A DNA stretch of 64,000 nt from Bedellia somnulentella (lineage: Eukaryota > Arthropoda > Insecta > Lepidoptera > Bedelliidae). The position numbers and the translations under genes were made by a program. Below, piece after piece: positions 32,301 to 37,409 of the stretch (positions are counted from its first letter, which is position 1; the number at the start of each line of letters is the position of its first letter). A model generated the notes under the pieces. That model was not told the origin of the DNA. It saw only the letters and a list, made by a program, of their open reading frames with translations, and searched no databases. The stretch is from positions 10,106,001 to 10,170,000 of the forward strand of contig OY755171.1 of the NCBI GenBank assembly GCA_963576735.1, read 5' to 3'.

Positions 32301-34014
32301 GATGAGTCTCCAACCGCATCGTCCAAAAACCACTTCAAAAAGCCCCATACTCTTAGTCGCCTCTAAGGGCCAGCGCTGACTGCCGGCATGGCATGGCAAA
32401 GGATTTCGTAACAGATATAGCATTTTTAATCTTATTACCATGAGAATAGAATTCATTTTACTTCATTTTGACACAACGATGCCGACGTTCTGTCCTACCG
32501 CGGCCTCCCTCGGCATCGTTGTGTCAAAATGAATCTATACGCATGGTAATAAGATTAAAAATGCTATATCTGTACCGAAATCCTTTGCCATGCCATGCCG
32601 GCAGTCAGCGCCGGCCCTTACGAAACCCGTGGGTAGAAAGGGGTAGTGACATTCTAAGCCGGCACTACACGGCTAAACACATACACAGTTAAAAAAACAT
32701 TAGCATTTCATTAATCACAGCTATTCACAATCGTATTGAAATTACATACATACATATACTCACGGCTATAAATCCCCAAAAGGGGTAGCCAGAGCTGAGA
32801 AATTACAAATTTCTCAGCCACTTTTGGAAGTTGAGTGGGGAAAAGATGGTAGAATAAAGGTTGTTGGTGATGGGTGTCCAACCGCATCGCCCAAAGATCC
32901 CTTAAAAAGCTCCAATACAGTTAGTCGCCTCTTACGTACACCCACCGGAAGATATGGGGTAGTGCTATTCTAAGCCGACACTACACAGCTAAAATTATAT
33001 TAGCGTATTGAAATTAATTTAGCAAAAAGCTAAGCAATAGCATACAGCATGCTAAGACATAAAAAATAGTGATTAATAAAAAATCATCTTTCCAAAAGTG
33101 GCTGAGGAATTTCTAATTCCTTAGCTCTGGCTACCCCTTCTATGGATTTACAGCCGTGAGTATATGTAAGTATGTATGTATGTAATAAAAAAAAAAATTG
33201 CCATCACTAACCTGCATAACGGTCGTGTGGCCCTCTGCCTGCACCGGCGCGGGCCTGTCCCAGGAGCTCCAACAAGTCGTCGTCACTCAGGAAGTACAGG
33301 CGAGGGAACGTCGTGCGCTTCTCCTAAAATAGTTTCAGAGTACCACTTTATTTGTGTCGTGCGTGTTTTCGTTTCGGGCGTCGACGTGAAAATATCCTGC
33401 TGTGTCAGTGTTTAGTAAATTATGAATATTAAATACTGATTCTATTTGCTATTGTGTGTAAACAGGATCGATAGCATAAATAAATATCAACATATTATGG
33501 TTATCGTGTAATACACCTTACAATCCATATGACCTGTTTTTTTAATTCCTATTATCTTTTTATTTATATTGTTTAAATAGAAGTCTTATTAAAACTAAAT
33601 TATAACAAAAATTAATAAAATGTAATATTCTTAGTATGGTGTTTAACAAATATAAATTTGCCCATTCTCGCCCTTGTAGTATAAGCGGCTGAGGTATGCC
33701 AGTTTCCCAGGGATTAGGGCTTCATAATCGTGTATACGTTATAAGTAGACCTATTTCAATTGTATATTCAACGCGAAATAAAGAATTAAATAATACCAAC
33801 ATCAATATACTGGTTAAGCGCAGATTGACAAGACATAAGTTGCTCAGAAATAGAATCCAGCGTTGGCTGCAGCCGGGTGGACTGCAGCAGCGCCGACAGT
33901 CTCGGGTCCGCCTCTATGGTCCGGGCCACCTGCTTGAACCCTTGGTCCACTTTGCGGAACTTGGCGCCCAGCTCGCCGGGATCGCTTGAAAGAATGGGCT
34001 CCAGGTATAGCCAC
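8242..34014 (-). CDS. btv: Cytoplasmic dynein 2 heavy chain (DYNC2H1/beethoven), partial multi-exon gene, possibly disrupted
   Basis: Heavy chain of the dynein that carries intraflagellar transport cargo back from the ciliary tip. Seventeen exons were placed by AG/GT borders and phase: 34014-33801, 33323-33212, 32148-32014, 31359-30989, 30373-30232, 29950-29831, 28410-28210, 27348-27128, 26648-26591, 18276-18169, 17771-17615, 11927-11721, 10852-10678, 9921-9769, 9426-9251, 8891-8786, 8367-8242. They encode linker, AAA1 (GPAGTGKTE, then [12 protein letters not shown]), AAA2 ([14 protein letters not shown]) and part of AAA3. The GYGGR...LP...LRPVAM and [17 protein letters not shown] stretches fit dynein-2 rather than axonemal chains. 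The N-terminal tail and everything after AAA3 are missing here. One or more exons (about 90 residues) between 26591 and 18276 were not found. Lesions: a TGA in exon 10852-10678 and frameshifts in exons 33323-33212 and 11927-11721. It could be a pseudogene, a bad allele or assembly error. Confidence 0.85.
8786..8891 (-). CDS. btv: btv exon: AAA3 ([20 protein letters not shown])
   Basis: 106-bp exon, acceptor TTTTTCAG, donor GTAAGT. Joined to the previous exon it reads [20 protein letters not shown] followed by [16 protein letters not shown], the helix and strand after the AAA3 P-loop. Confidence 0.82.
9251..9426 (-). CDS. btv: btv exon: AAA3 with degenerate Walker A (GPPAAAK)
   Basis: 176-bp exon, acceptor GTGTAG, donor GTTAGT. 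It reads [10 protein letters not shown], then [16 protein letters not shown] and [12 protein letters not shown]. The last is the AAA3 P-loop position, but the GxGK(S/T) glycines are replaced by alanines. Both arms share this, so it is not an assembly slip. Confidence 0.82.
9769..9921 (-). CDS. btv: btv exon: AAA2-AAA3 linker helix region
   Basis: 153-bp, phase-0 exon, acceptor CATCCAG, donor GTATGG. It reads [19 protein letters not shown] and ends VVDDFHKM. It differs from the mirror exon 1906-2058 by a few residues (Ser for Cys, Ser for Tyr, Asp for Gly). Assigned by position and phase; this region of the family is poorly conserved. Confidence 0.8.
10678..10852 (-). CDS. btv: btv exon after AAA2 ([15 protein letters not shown]), with an in-frame TGA
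   Basis: 175-bp exon, acceptor TTTTTCAG, donor GTGAGT. In the frame set by the previous exon the eleventh codon is TGA (GAA GTT TGA GAC). The mirrored copy at 1000-1174 has TTA (Leu) at that site. The remainder, [20 protein letters not shown], is otherwise the same. This is the clearest inactivating change in the minus-strand copy. Confidence 0.85.
11721..11927 (-). CDS. btv: btv exon: AAA2 Walker B ([20 protein letters not shown]), with a 1-bp deletion
   Basis: 207-bp exon, acceptor AAAATAG, donor GTACGA. It reads [20 protein letters not shown], then [20 protein letters not shown]. The phase inherited from the previous exon gives DVWSWV and then goes out of frame. The partial duplicate at 12198-12275 has GGGTGTCGTGC where this exon has GGGTTCGTGC, so one G is missing around 11908. 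Using a donor four bases later upstream would restore the frame but give a poorer family match. Confidence 0.85.
12198..12275 (-). pseudogene. Partial duplicate of the 5' part of btv exon 11721-11927
   Basis: The stretch ACCGAGTTCAGCGCCTCCAC continues with about 75 bases of exon match and ends in its own acceptor (GACACAG). It keeps the in-frame reading S-W-V-S-C-D-G-D that the main exon has lost, but carries a 10-base scramble after CDGD and stops without the rest of the exon. Flanking GTCATACCAA is shared with 12140, which suggests a local tandem duplication. Confidence 0.75.
12593..12774. repeat. Perfect hairpin with 56-bp arms, split by a Helitron
   Basis: 12603-12658 and 12719-12774 are exact reverse complements around a 60-base spacer. 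The arms continue outward (GTGAAAAATAA on the left), and the matching TTATTTTT is found after the Helitron at 15056, so the Helitron landed inside the right arm. Flanks carry the ACCGACT-type repeat common in this window. Confidence 0.8.
13338..14634 (-). mobile_element. Mariner-family transposon inserted in the Helitron
   Basis: Flanked by TA on both sides (13336-13337 and 14635-14636). Diverged terminal inverted repeats: CGTGGGGCACTCAGAAAATT and, inverted, CCAGGCCACGCAGAAAGTAT. About 1.3 kb, the usual mariner size, with a decayed transposase on the minus strand. Confidence 0.88.
13403..14461 (-). pseudogene. Mariner transposase pseudogene
   Basis: Cut-and-paste transposase of the DD34D mariner type. 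Starts [17 protein letters not shown] at 14461. Two in-frame stops follow within the N-terminal DNA-binding part, then [20 protein letters not shown], and a frameshift near 14050. The catalytic part (13403-14044) is open and keeps all three acidic sites: [25 protein letters not shown] and [17 protein letters not shown]. The C-terminus is normal ([12 protein letters not shown]). Clearly inactive as it stands. Confidence 0.88.
15057..15560. repeat. Dispersed ACCGACTTC-type repeat
   Basis: Starts AACCGACTTCAAAAAAAGGA and includes CGCCGATTACTTCGCC. A related end is present at 12350-12420 and 43770-43830. Decayed, non-coding, no ends defined. Confidence 0.5.
15560..15720. repeat. Fragment of tRNA-derived SINE family 1
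   Basis: Contains CGATAGGCCTGCCCC and TGTCACGTGATATTCAGAAG, the non-tRNA body of the SINE seen in full at 28868-29225, without the tRNA head. Confidence 0.55.
15941..16507. mobile_element. Fold-back element with roughly 190-bp terminal inverted repeats
   Basis: Left end AAAACCGACTTCATAGTGGG mirrors the right end over about 175 bases with few mismatches, and inner CGGTGCCAG/CTGGCACCG extends the pairing. The 190-bp core is non-coding. No clear target duplication. Confidence 0.75.
16885..17112 (-). repeat. Repeat family R1, full-length, diverged
   Basis: Minus-strand copy of a roughly 240-bp non-coding interspersed repeat that occurs at least 14 times in the window. Hallmarks: ACTCACGGCTATAAATCCC at one end, GGGTAGCCAGAGCT, CTCCAACCGCATCGCCC, TTAGTCGCCTCTTACG, and TTCTAAGCCGACACTAC at the other end. 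No ORF, no A/B box, no inverted ends. Confidence 0.7.
17130..17404 (+). mobile_element. Short non-autonomous Helitron-like element
   Basis: Begins near ATATTATAAATGTGAAAGTT and ends GTCGGGTCAGCTAG before TTT. Both are typical of short lepidopteran Helitrons. The 5' border was not fixed exactly. Confidence 0.6.
17615..17771 (-). CDS. btv: btv exon: AAA2 ([12 protein letters not shown]...DTRQWTDG)
   Basis: 157-bp exon, acceptor ATTCAG, donor GTATGT. It contains [20 protein letters not shown] and [10 protein letters not shown], corresponding to the dynein AAA2 motifs NPKAM...LLG-ID-DTREWTDG. It leaves one base (G) to be joined with the next exon. Confidence 0.88.
18169..18276 (-). CDS. btv: btv exon: AAA2 Walker A (GPPGSGKTT)
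   Basis: 108-bp, phase-0 exon (36 codons), acceptor AATAACAG, donor GTACTC. It reads [20 protein letters not shown] then [16 protein letters not shown]. This is the AAA2 P-loop, and [16 protein letters not shown] matches dynein-2 almost word for word. Confidence 0.88.
18381..18605 (+). repeat. Repeat family R1, diverged copy
   Basis: Shows GGTACCCAGAGCTTC, AGTCGCCTCTTACG and TTCTAAGCCGGCACTAC in the family order. Lies in a btv intron upstream of the AAA2 exon. Confidence 0.65.
18927..19084 (-). repeat. 3' LTR of the copia element
   Basis: 158 bp, ends TG...CA on the element strand. The pol stop codon lies inside its first bases. Shares 126 bp with the truncated 5' LTR at 22380-22515. Confidence 0.85.
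19075..22326 (-). pseudogene. copia gag-pol, frameshifted and lacking the reverse-transcriptase core
   Basis: Gag starts probably at 22224 ([14 protein letters not shown]) and has the zinc knuckle [14 protein letters not shown]. Then follow a protease with DSGAS, an integrase with an H-H-C-C zinc finger (HRRMGHL ... CTTCLEGKQ) and the D, D, E core ([25 protein letters not shown]). A frameshift near 20370 moves the integrase tail to 20357-19917. The frame then jumps, across a deletion near 19915, to the end of RT and to RNase H ([20 protein letters not shown]). The RT catalytic YVDD part is gone, so the element cannot copy itself. Confidence 0.9.
22380..22515 (-). repeat. 5' LTR of the copia element, truncated
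   Basis: 136 bp. Same as the 3' LTR except for a 10-base CAGTA expansion and loss of the outermost ~32 bases. Its broken end forms one arm of a 48-bp hairpin with the flank (22485-22533). Confidence 0.85.
22485..22533. repeat. Hairpin at the broken end of the copia 5' LTR
   Basis: AAGACAATAATACAATG and the following GTTGCCA are repeated as an exact reverse complement after a two-base spacer. The second arm replaces the missing start of the LTR. Confidence 0.85.
22560..22860 (-). mobile_element. tRNA-derived SINE, family 1
   Basis: Minus strand carries an A-box-like TGATAGTCCAGTGGGTAGAAC and a B-box-like GTTCCAATCCTGGGTCGGGC, followed by a non-tRNA body with CACGTGATAGGGGGCAGGCC. Other copies are at 28868-29225 and 53745-53985. 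Confidence 0.75.
22950..24820. other. btv intron, no exon recognised
   Basis: AT-rich. Holds a stretch with repeated TTTAGTTC/GAACTAAA words (23265-23420), a (TCTG)n remnant at 24118-24145 and a transposon-like decay zone around 24200-24600. The missing AAA1-AAA2 exons should lie between 26591 and 18276, but none could be identified here. Confidence 0.5.
24830..24935 (+). repeat. tRNA-like SINE fragment, interrupted
   Basis: CGTGGCGTAGCGGTATAC (A box) and GGTTCGAATCCCAGAGGACC (B box) are in tRNA order but about 60 bases apart, with an AT-rich insert. Not a functional tRNA. Confidence 0.5.
25590..25690 (+). repeat. Repeat family R1, fragment
   Basis: GGGTAGCCACAGGTTCAGAG followed by CCACTTTTGGAAGTTGAACA and GCATCGCCCAA, in family order, truncated at the 3' side. 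Confidence 0.55.
25797..25850 (+). mobile_element. Helitron 3' end
   Basis: CGCGGACGTAGTCGCGGGCAAAAAGCTAG: a GC hairpin a few bases before CTAG, then T, the standard Helitron terminus. The 5' end was not located (it may start near 25550). Confidence 0.6.
26283..26526. mobile_element. MITE with 31-bp terminal inverted repeats
   Basis: Ends CTATGCGCTGC... and ...GCAGCGTATAG form inverted repeats that run through the TTCATATTATAGGGGCACA part with about one mismatch. The interior is AT-rich and non-coding, about 244 bp in all. No clear target duplication. It lies inside a dynein intron next to exon 26591-26648. Confidence 0.65.
26591..26648 (-). CDS. btv: btv exon: AAA1 C-terminal part ([10 protein letters not shown])
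   Basis: Acceptor TTAATTGCAG and the split Ser codon fit the preceding exon. It reads [19 protein letters not shown], the universal dynein motif HYDWGLRA at the end of AAA1. The 3' end is placed at donor GTTGGA (58 bp, phase 0). A slightly longer exon using GTAGCA or a later donor cannot be excluded. A MITE begins about 65 bases further on. Confidence 0.75.
26965..27066 (-). pseudogene. Truncated duplicate of the btv exon 27128-27348
   Basis: The stretch CAGCTAACTCC...GTAGATGCG...TTGCCATGGCGACGGG repeats exon bases about 27150-27243 with substitutions and small deletions. It sits immediately 3' in the transcript direction. It lacks the first half of the exon and an open frame. Confidence 0.7.
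27128..27348 (-). CDS. btv: btv exon: AAA1 sensor I region ([10 protein letters not shown]...LRPVAM)
   Basis: 221-bp exon, acceptor TTTCCAG, donor GTATGT. It reads [20 protein letters not shown], then [16 protein letters not shown]. The NP..GYGGR..LP..L...RPVAM signature is specific for dynein-2 heavy chain; other dyneins have NPGYAGR. It ends FALA plus two bases completed by the next exon. Confidence 0.88.
28072..28157 (-). pseudogene. Truncated duplicate of the btv AAA1 Walker B exon
   Basis: About 60 bases (28097-28157) match exon 28210-28410 around the [16 protein letters not shown] part with a few changes. The preceding bases (ACCTGTAT at 28073) resemble the exon's donor end, so the copy has lost its middle. 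It lies in the next intron and has no complete reading frame. Confidence 0.7.
28210..28410 (-). CDS. btv: btv exon: AAA1 Walker B ([12 protein letters not shown])
   Basis: 201-bp, phase-0 exon (67 codons), acceptor TTCCCAG, donor GTAGCT. It contains [16 protein letters not shown], the AAA1 Walker B region with the catalytic Glu, followed by an Ala-rich helix. GC-rich compared with the flanking introns. A truncated, mutated duplicate of this exon sits just 3' at 28072-28157. Confidence 0.9.
28868..29225 (-). mobile_element. tRNA-derived SINE, family 1, well preserved
   Basis: Minus strand: TGATAGCTCAGTGGGTAGAA (A box) and GGTTCAAATCCCGGGTCGGG-like B box, then GTAGGCCTGCCCCC-type body ending with GTTCACGCCGAATATCCCC (plus strand at 28876). 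Sits in the intron between the btv AAA1 exons. Confidence 0.75.
29310..29445 (-). repeat. Repeat family R1, heavily decayed
   Basis: GGATTTTTTAAGTGATTATTTGGCAATGTGGCTGGAGACCCATC follows the family in minus orientation with many changes. Confidence 0.5.
29831..29950 (-). CDS. btv: btv exon: AAA1 Walker A (GPAGTGKTE)
   Basis: 120-bp, phase-0 exon (40 codons), acceptor TTTCAG, donor GTAACA. It holds the invariant AAA1 P-loop [16 protein letters not shown] and ends VFNCDE. AAA1 is the main ATPase site of dynein; all nucleotide-binding residues are kept here. NCDE rather than NCSD points to cytoplasmic-type dynein. Confidence 0.9.
30232..30373 (-). CDS. btv: btv exon: AAA1 entry (YSYEYLGVN)
   Basis: 142-bp exon, acceptor ATTTCAG, donor GTGAGG. 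With the two bases left from the previous exon it reads [11 protein letters not shown] then YSYEYLGVN and ends ECFLMLTQ. This is the N-terminal piece of AAA1 (Y-YEY motif, then L-LTQA). Phases on both sides match. Confidence 0.85.
30650..30866 (-). mobile_element. tRNA-derived SINE, family 2
   Basis: Minus strand: ATGGCCGAGTGGATAGGTGG (A box, Ser/Leu-tRNA-like) and GGCGGGTTCGATCCCCGCTG (B box), then an AT-rich body containing AGTTAGCCCCAAATTAAGT on the plus strand. Second copy at 55905-56092. A tRNA gene is unlikely because the arms do not close properly. Confidence 0.7.
30989..31359 (-). CDS. btv: btv exon: linker C-terminal part (WLKNLESEM ... WLWQKQLR)
   Basis: 371-bp exon, acceptor TTTACTAG, donor GTATTT. 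It begins [17 protein letters not shown] and ends DWLWQKQLR, the typical end of the linker just before AAA1, where dyneins read W-W-KQLRFY. The open frame continues a short way past the donor, but the next exon supplies the expected FYLLDNKE, so the donor is well supported. Confidence 0.85.
32014..32148 (-). CDS. btv: btv exon: linker ([16 protein letters not shown])
   Basis: 135-bp, phase-0 exon (45 codons) from acceptor AATGCAG to donor GTTATT. It continues the linker with [10 protein letters not shown], as in dynein-2 (HLKKLFAGI), and ends DIDCPTE. No lesion is seen. Confidence 0.8.
32214..32670 (+). repeat. Repeat family R1 interrupted by a MITE
   Basis: Family sequence runs from ATATGCTCACGG to AGTCGCCTCTA at 32365, is broken by the MITE 32366-32618, and resumes TACGAAACCCGTGGG to GCCGGCACTACACGGC. 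Confidence 0.7.
32366..32618. mobile_element. Fold-back MITE with TA target duplication
   Basis: 253 bp. Ends AGGGCCAGCGCTGACTGCCG and, inverted, AGGGCCGGCGCTGACTGCCG. Arms of about 115 bp pair around a loop of about 25 bases. TA on both sides, and the interrupted R1 repeat shows the original target. Size and TA point to a Tc1/mariner- or PIF-type parent. Confidence 0.85.
32745..32995 (+). repeat. Repeat family R1, full-length
   Basis: Good copy: ACTCACGGCTATAAATCCCC to TTCTAAGCCGACACTACACA. Lies in a btv linker intron. Confidence 0.75.
33091..33182 (-). repeat. Repeat family R1, 5' half only
   Basis: CCAAAAGTGGCTGAGGAATT to CAGCCGTGAGTATATGTA plus a short (ATGT)n tail. Confidence 0.7.
33212..33323 (-). 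CDS. btv: btv exon: linker, [23 protein letters not shown], with a +1 frameshift
   Basis: 112-bp exon bounded by TTTTAG and GTTAG. The first half reads [21 protein letters not shown], matching the conserved F-R-Y/F-F-SDDDLLE linker motif. The last part only joins the next exon in a different frame (ending EGHTTVMQ before AHLKKLF). The phases of the neighbours call for 111 bases, so one extra base lies in the GCCCGCGCCGG stretch near 33247-33257. Confidence 0.75.
33801..34014 (-). CDS. btv: btv exon: dynein linker region (WLYLEPIL)
   Basis: 214-bp exon between acceptor TTTCCAG and donor GTTGGT. It reads [14 protein letters not shown] at its start and ends LNQYID, which is the linker (DHC_N2) pattern W-YLEPI seen in all dynein heavy chains. 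It is the most 5' exon recognised. No upstream tail exon was found between here and the window end. Confidence 0.8.
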
Positions 34015-34739
34015 CTGGAAACGATATTTTATTTGTATACACCCAATTGGACGTTTACTGTAATAAAACTGTTATAAAACTAAAAATAAGTTTAATTTCA
34101 TACGTTTATATAGTTTATGTTCATATTGATAAAAAAGTACTAATAAAACTTCAAAATTATATGGTATTTAACTATCGTTGTTGAACTTCGTATTTACATA
34201 TTTGTTTGATTCAAGTTAGTCTTCAATTATAACTTCAGAGACACATATGCCAAGCTCAAGCCATGGACCGCAAGCGCTCTCCCTCTTGTTGAGGCATTTT
34301 TATGACTGAACTTTTAAAGAAATATCCTAAAGATATTGAAACCCTAACTATCGTTTATTCCCTATTGTAGGTACCAAATTTTAACATTTACTTCTAGTAA
34401 CCTTATTTGGCCAGTATTATAAAATATAGCTTATTCTCGCTCCCAATGAAATTGGGGAAAATCAAATTAAAGCTTAATACGTTTATTCGTCTCTTGTAGG
34501 AATTTCGCGATACTTATAGCGCTCACCTTAACTACTTAGGGAACCCACAAACCAAATTTGAGCTTTTCACGTAATATCGGTTTATTTATACCTAAAAATT
34601 TAGTTTATTGAGGTTCCCGTAAGAATATCTGAATTTACTTTTTATGCTGCCCAAGTACCTAACAAACCAAAACTAAACTTCATAAATACATCAGTTGATG
34701 ATAGCATACTTTTAATGAAAGCGGTTCGATAGTCAAAAT

Positions 34740-35380
34740 TGGTGAAGTAGGAATAGAAGAAGTGGATGAGGCACGTAATTTATGACTTCTCTTCGATAGC
34801 CGATTAAAATTTGAGAACCATCTCGTTAAAATGGTCGCTAACTGCTTTTTTAGGCTAAAGGTTTTATATAAGATACATAATTACTTGTCCGTCGATATTC
34901 GTATAACTCTCTGCGAATCACTTGTGCTAAGCAAACTTAACTAAGTGGACATGGTATATGGCCACAGACCTGTATTTGAATATGGCCCTTTTCGGTTGGC
35001 TCGCACACGTGCACTTATCCAACGTGTTCAAATTGCATGTGCGCGGTACTGCCTCACTATACCTGCTCGTACTCATGTCACGCCATACTCAACGCAGATA
35101 AACTATTAAAACCTTGAGTTAAGAAGAAAACTTCTAAAAGCTAGTATGGTCCAGGACGGTATCCCAATATGAGACGAGAGGTCACTCATATCTGCTCGTG
35201 ACACCAAAGCATCGCACTACTGCGTTTCGGGGAAGCTTTCGCTTCGCAGCTTCAAAGTGTTGGAACGATTTACCACCACCATTACGCAATCTCAACTCTG
35301 TTAACACTTTTAGATTAAAACATAAACGATTACTATTATCAATCACTTCAATCGTTACTATAGTTCCTCATATCATATAA
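34740..35380 (+). pseudogene. Non-LTR retrotransposon RT C-terminal fragment, decayed
   Basis: Broken reading of a Jockey/CR1-type LINE: FDSRLKFENHL, an IQRVQIACARYCL stretch and, at 35198-35380, AFRGSFRFAASKCWNDLPPP, the usual end of such RTs (SFR-AA--LWN-LP). Several stops. Meets another LINE tail-to-tail at about 35400. Confidence 0.75.
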
Positions 35381-35420
35381 TATAGTATCTATTATAAATT
35401 TATATTCCCATTTTATTTTA

Positions 35421-35453
<33 letters not shown>

Positions 35454-35633
35454 ATTTTATTAGGGACATCAACAGCACATAAACAAGTAAGTTACAATTA
35501 GATAAATACAATGAAAAAGCCAATAACAGACATCCACAGAAGATACAAAAAACAGTAGTACATACAGATATGTAAGAAAAGTTGTAACATAAAATGTGTA
35601 AAATGATTGAATGATTGATTTGTGTTATATATG

Positions 35634-35634
35634 G

Positions 35635-35673
<39 letters not shown>

Positions 35674-35696
35674 TTGTGTGTGTGTGTGTGTGTGTG
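35634..35696. repeat. (AT)n-(GT)n microsatellite
   Basis: About 13 AT units followed by about 8 GT units in the 3' UTR of the LINE. Confidence 0.9.
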
Positions 35697-35711
35697 ATTC
35701 ACTTATTCCCT

Positions 35712-36525
35712 CTATTTATTATCTAACGTCTTAATAACGTCGAAACGGAATTTGGCCTTTGAAGAAGCAAAAGGATCAGTTTCACCAAAGAGGTTATTAT
35801 ATTGATTGGCAAGGCGAACCATTGTAGAATTCCTTGCATAATTAGTATTATTAGAGGCTATAGAAAAGAGCCTTTCAGAAGTGTGCCGAGTACGGCGATG
35901 TGGAGTACAAAATGACAGTTGGGACAACAAAAATGGAGAATCAAGGCGACCAGAGAGAATGTCGTGTAACAGCATCATGTCCAGTAAAATTCTCCGATCC
36001 TTAAGACTAGTGAGCTGATGCCTGCGACACGAATCCTCATATGAGCAACCGAAAAAATGAGTCCTGTAGTTAAGATGTTTTAAAAATTTAGATTGTATAC
36101 GTTCAATACGTTGAATGTACGTTATATAGTTTGGGGACCAGACACTGGATGCGTATTCGAGAATACTCCTAACGTAAGCATAATAAATCTGTTTTATACA
36201 CATCAGATCGTTAAAGGGCTTCGAAATGCGCATTACAAATCCAAGGTTGCGAAATGCACGCCCCGTAATATGCTCAATGTGCTTTTCAAAAGTGAGTTTA
36301 CTGTCGAGGATGACACCCAGGTCACGGATGGATTCAACGCGTACGAGAGGTTGGTCGTTGATGGAATAATTATAAACAACGGGGTTTAGACTTCTAGTGA
36401 ATGATATTTGGACGCATTTACTAGCATTCACCGAGATCCTGTTCTGGTCATAATACTGAGCAAGACGATTGAGATCCGACTGTAGCTTATCGCAATCAGT
36501 ATTATTTGCTACATCAAGGAAAACC
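35712..36525 (-). pseudogene. Reverse transcriptase C-terminal part (Jockey/CR1-type LINE)
   Basis: Reads LDVANNTDCDKLQSDLNRLA, then the thumb motif IRDLGVILDSKLTFEKHIEH and RSILEYASSVWSP, ending FRFDVIKTLDNK. These are characteristic of the region after the RT YADD box in Jockey/CR1-group elements. The catalytic box itself is lost by 5' truncation. The frame is otherwise open, suggesting a fairly young insertion. Confidence 0.85.
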
Positions 36526-36570
36526 TATATTTTACCTAACCTATATATTAAACCTATTTATATACACAAT

Positions 36571-36812
36571 CTGTGTAGTGTCGGCTTAGAATAGCACTAC
36601 CGCATTTCTTCCGGTGGGTGTACGTAAGTGGCGACGGTATTGGGGCTTTTAAGGGATTATTGGGCGATGCGGTTGGAGACCCATCACCAACAGCCTTTAT
36701 CACACAATCTTTTCCCCACTCAACTTTCCAAAAGTAGCTGAGGAATTTCTAATTCCTTATCTCTGGCTACCCCTTTTAGGGATTTACAGCCGTGAGTATA
36801 TGTATGTATGTA
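36571..36812 (-). repeat. Repeat family R1, full-length
   Basis: GTGTAGTGTCGGCTTAGAAT to TTACAGCCGTGAGTATATGT. Confidence 0.75.
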
Positions 36813-37069
36813 TGTATATACACAAAATATAATCTTCACATTTTGTTATAAATTTTATTTCATTACTATAGTATATTTATAATTTTCACATCTATCTTTT
36901 GCTATTTTTGAAATGGAACAGAATTTGGTTTTGTTTTATTTGGTTGATGGAAGGGTGTTGTTTGTGCAAAGCGGAGATATTGCTGAGTTATTTATAAAAC
37001 TTAACAATTGTGTTTTTAATGTTTAAAATGTTTAATGTTTGAAGCAATTCCATTTTTACCTAATGCCAT

Positions 37070-37312
37070 ACATTCATATACTCACGGCTATAAATCCCTA
37101 GAAGGGGTAGCCAGAGCTAATGAATTAGAAATTCCTCAGCCACTTTTGGAAAATTATGTGGGGAAAAGGTGGTAAAATAAAGGTGGTTGTCGATGGGTCT
37201 CCAACAGCATCGCCCAAAAATCCTTTAAAAGCCCCGAATACCGTTAGTTGCCTCTTACGTACACCCACCGGAAGAAATGGGGTAGTGTTATTCTAAACCG
37301 ACACTAAACAGC
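37070..37312 (+). repeat. Repeat family R1, full-length
   Basis: ATACTCACGGCTATAAATCC to TTCTAAACCGACACTAAACA. Confidence 0.75.
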
Positions 37313-37409
37313 AACCTACCTATTATTTACCTATTATTATATTTGTGCCCTAATGTATTTAGACTGTATGAATTTTAACGGTAAATGTTTTTTTTTATAT
37401 AAATATATA

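Larger units (their letters stand above)
35405..36525 (-). mobile_element. 5'-truncated non-LTR retrotransposon (LINE)
   Basis: A minus-strand LINE whose A-rich tail is the AAATA/AAAT run at 35461-35405. 5' truncated within the RT domain at about 36525, as is normal for target-primed insertion. It contains the 239-codon RT end and a 3' UTR with AT and GT microsatellites. Confidence 0.8.

Noticed and set aside
36093..36389. 98-codon plus-strand frame
   Set aside because: Shadow of the minus-strand LINE reverse transcriptase.
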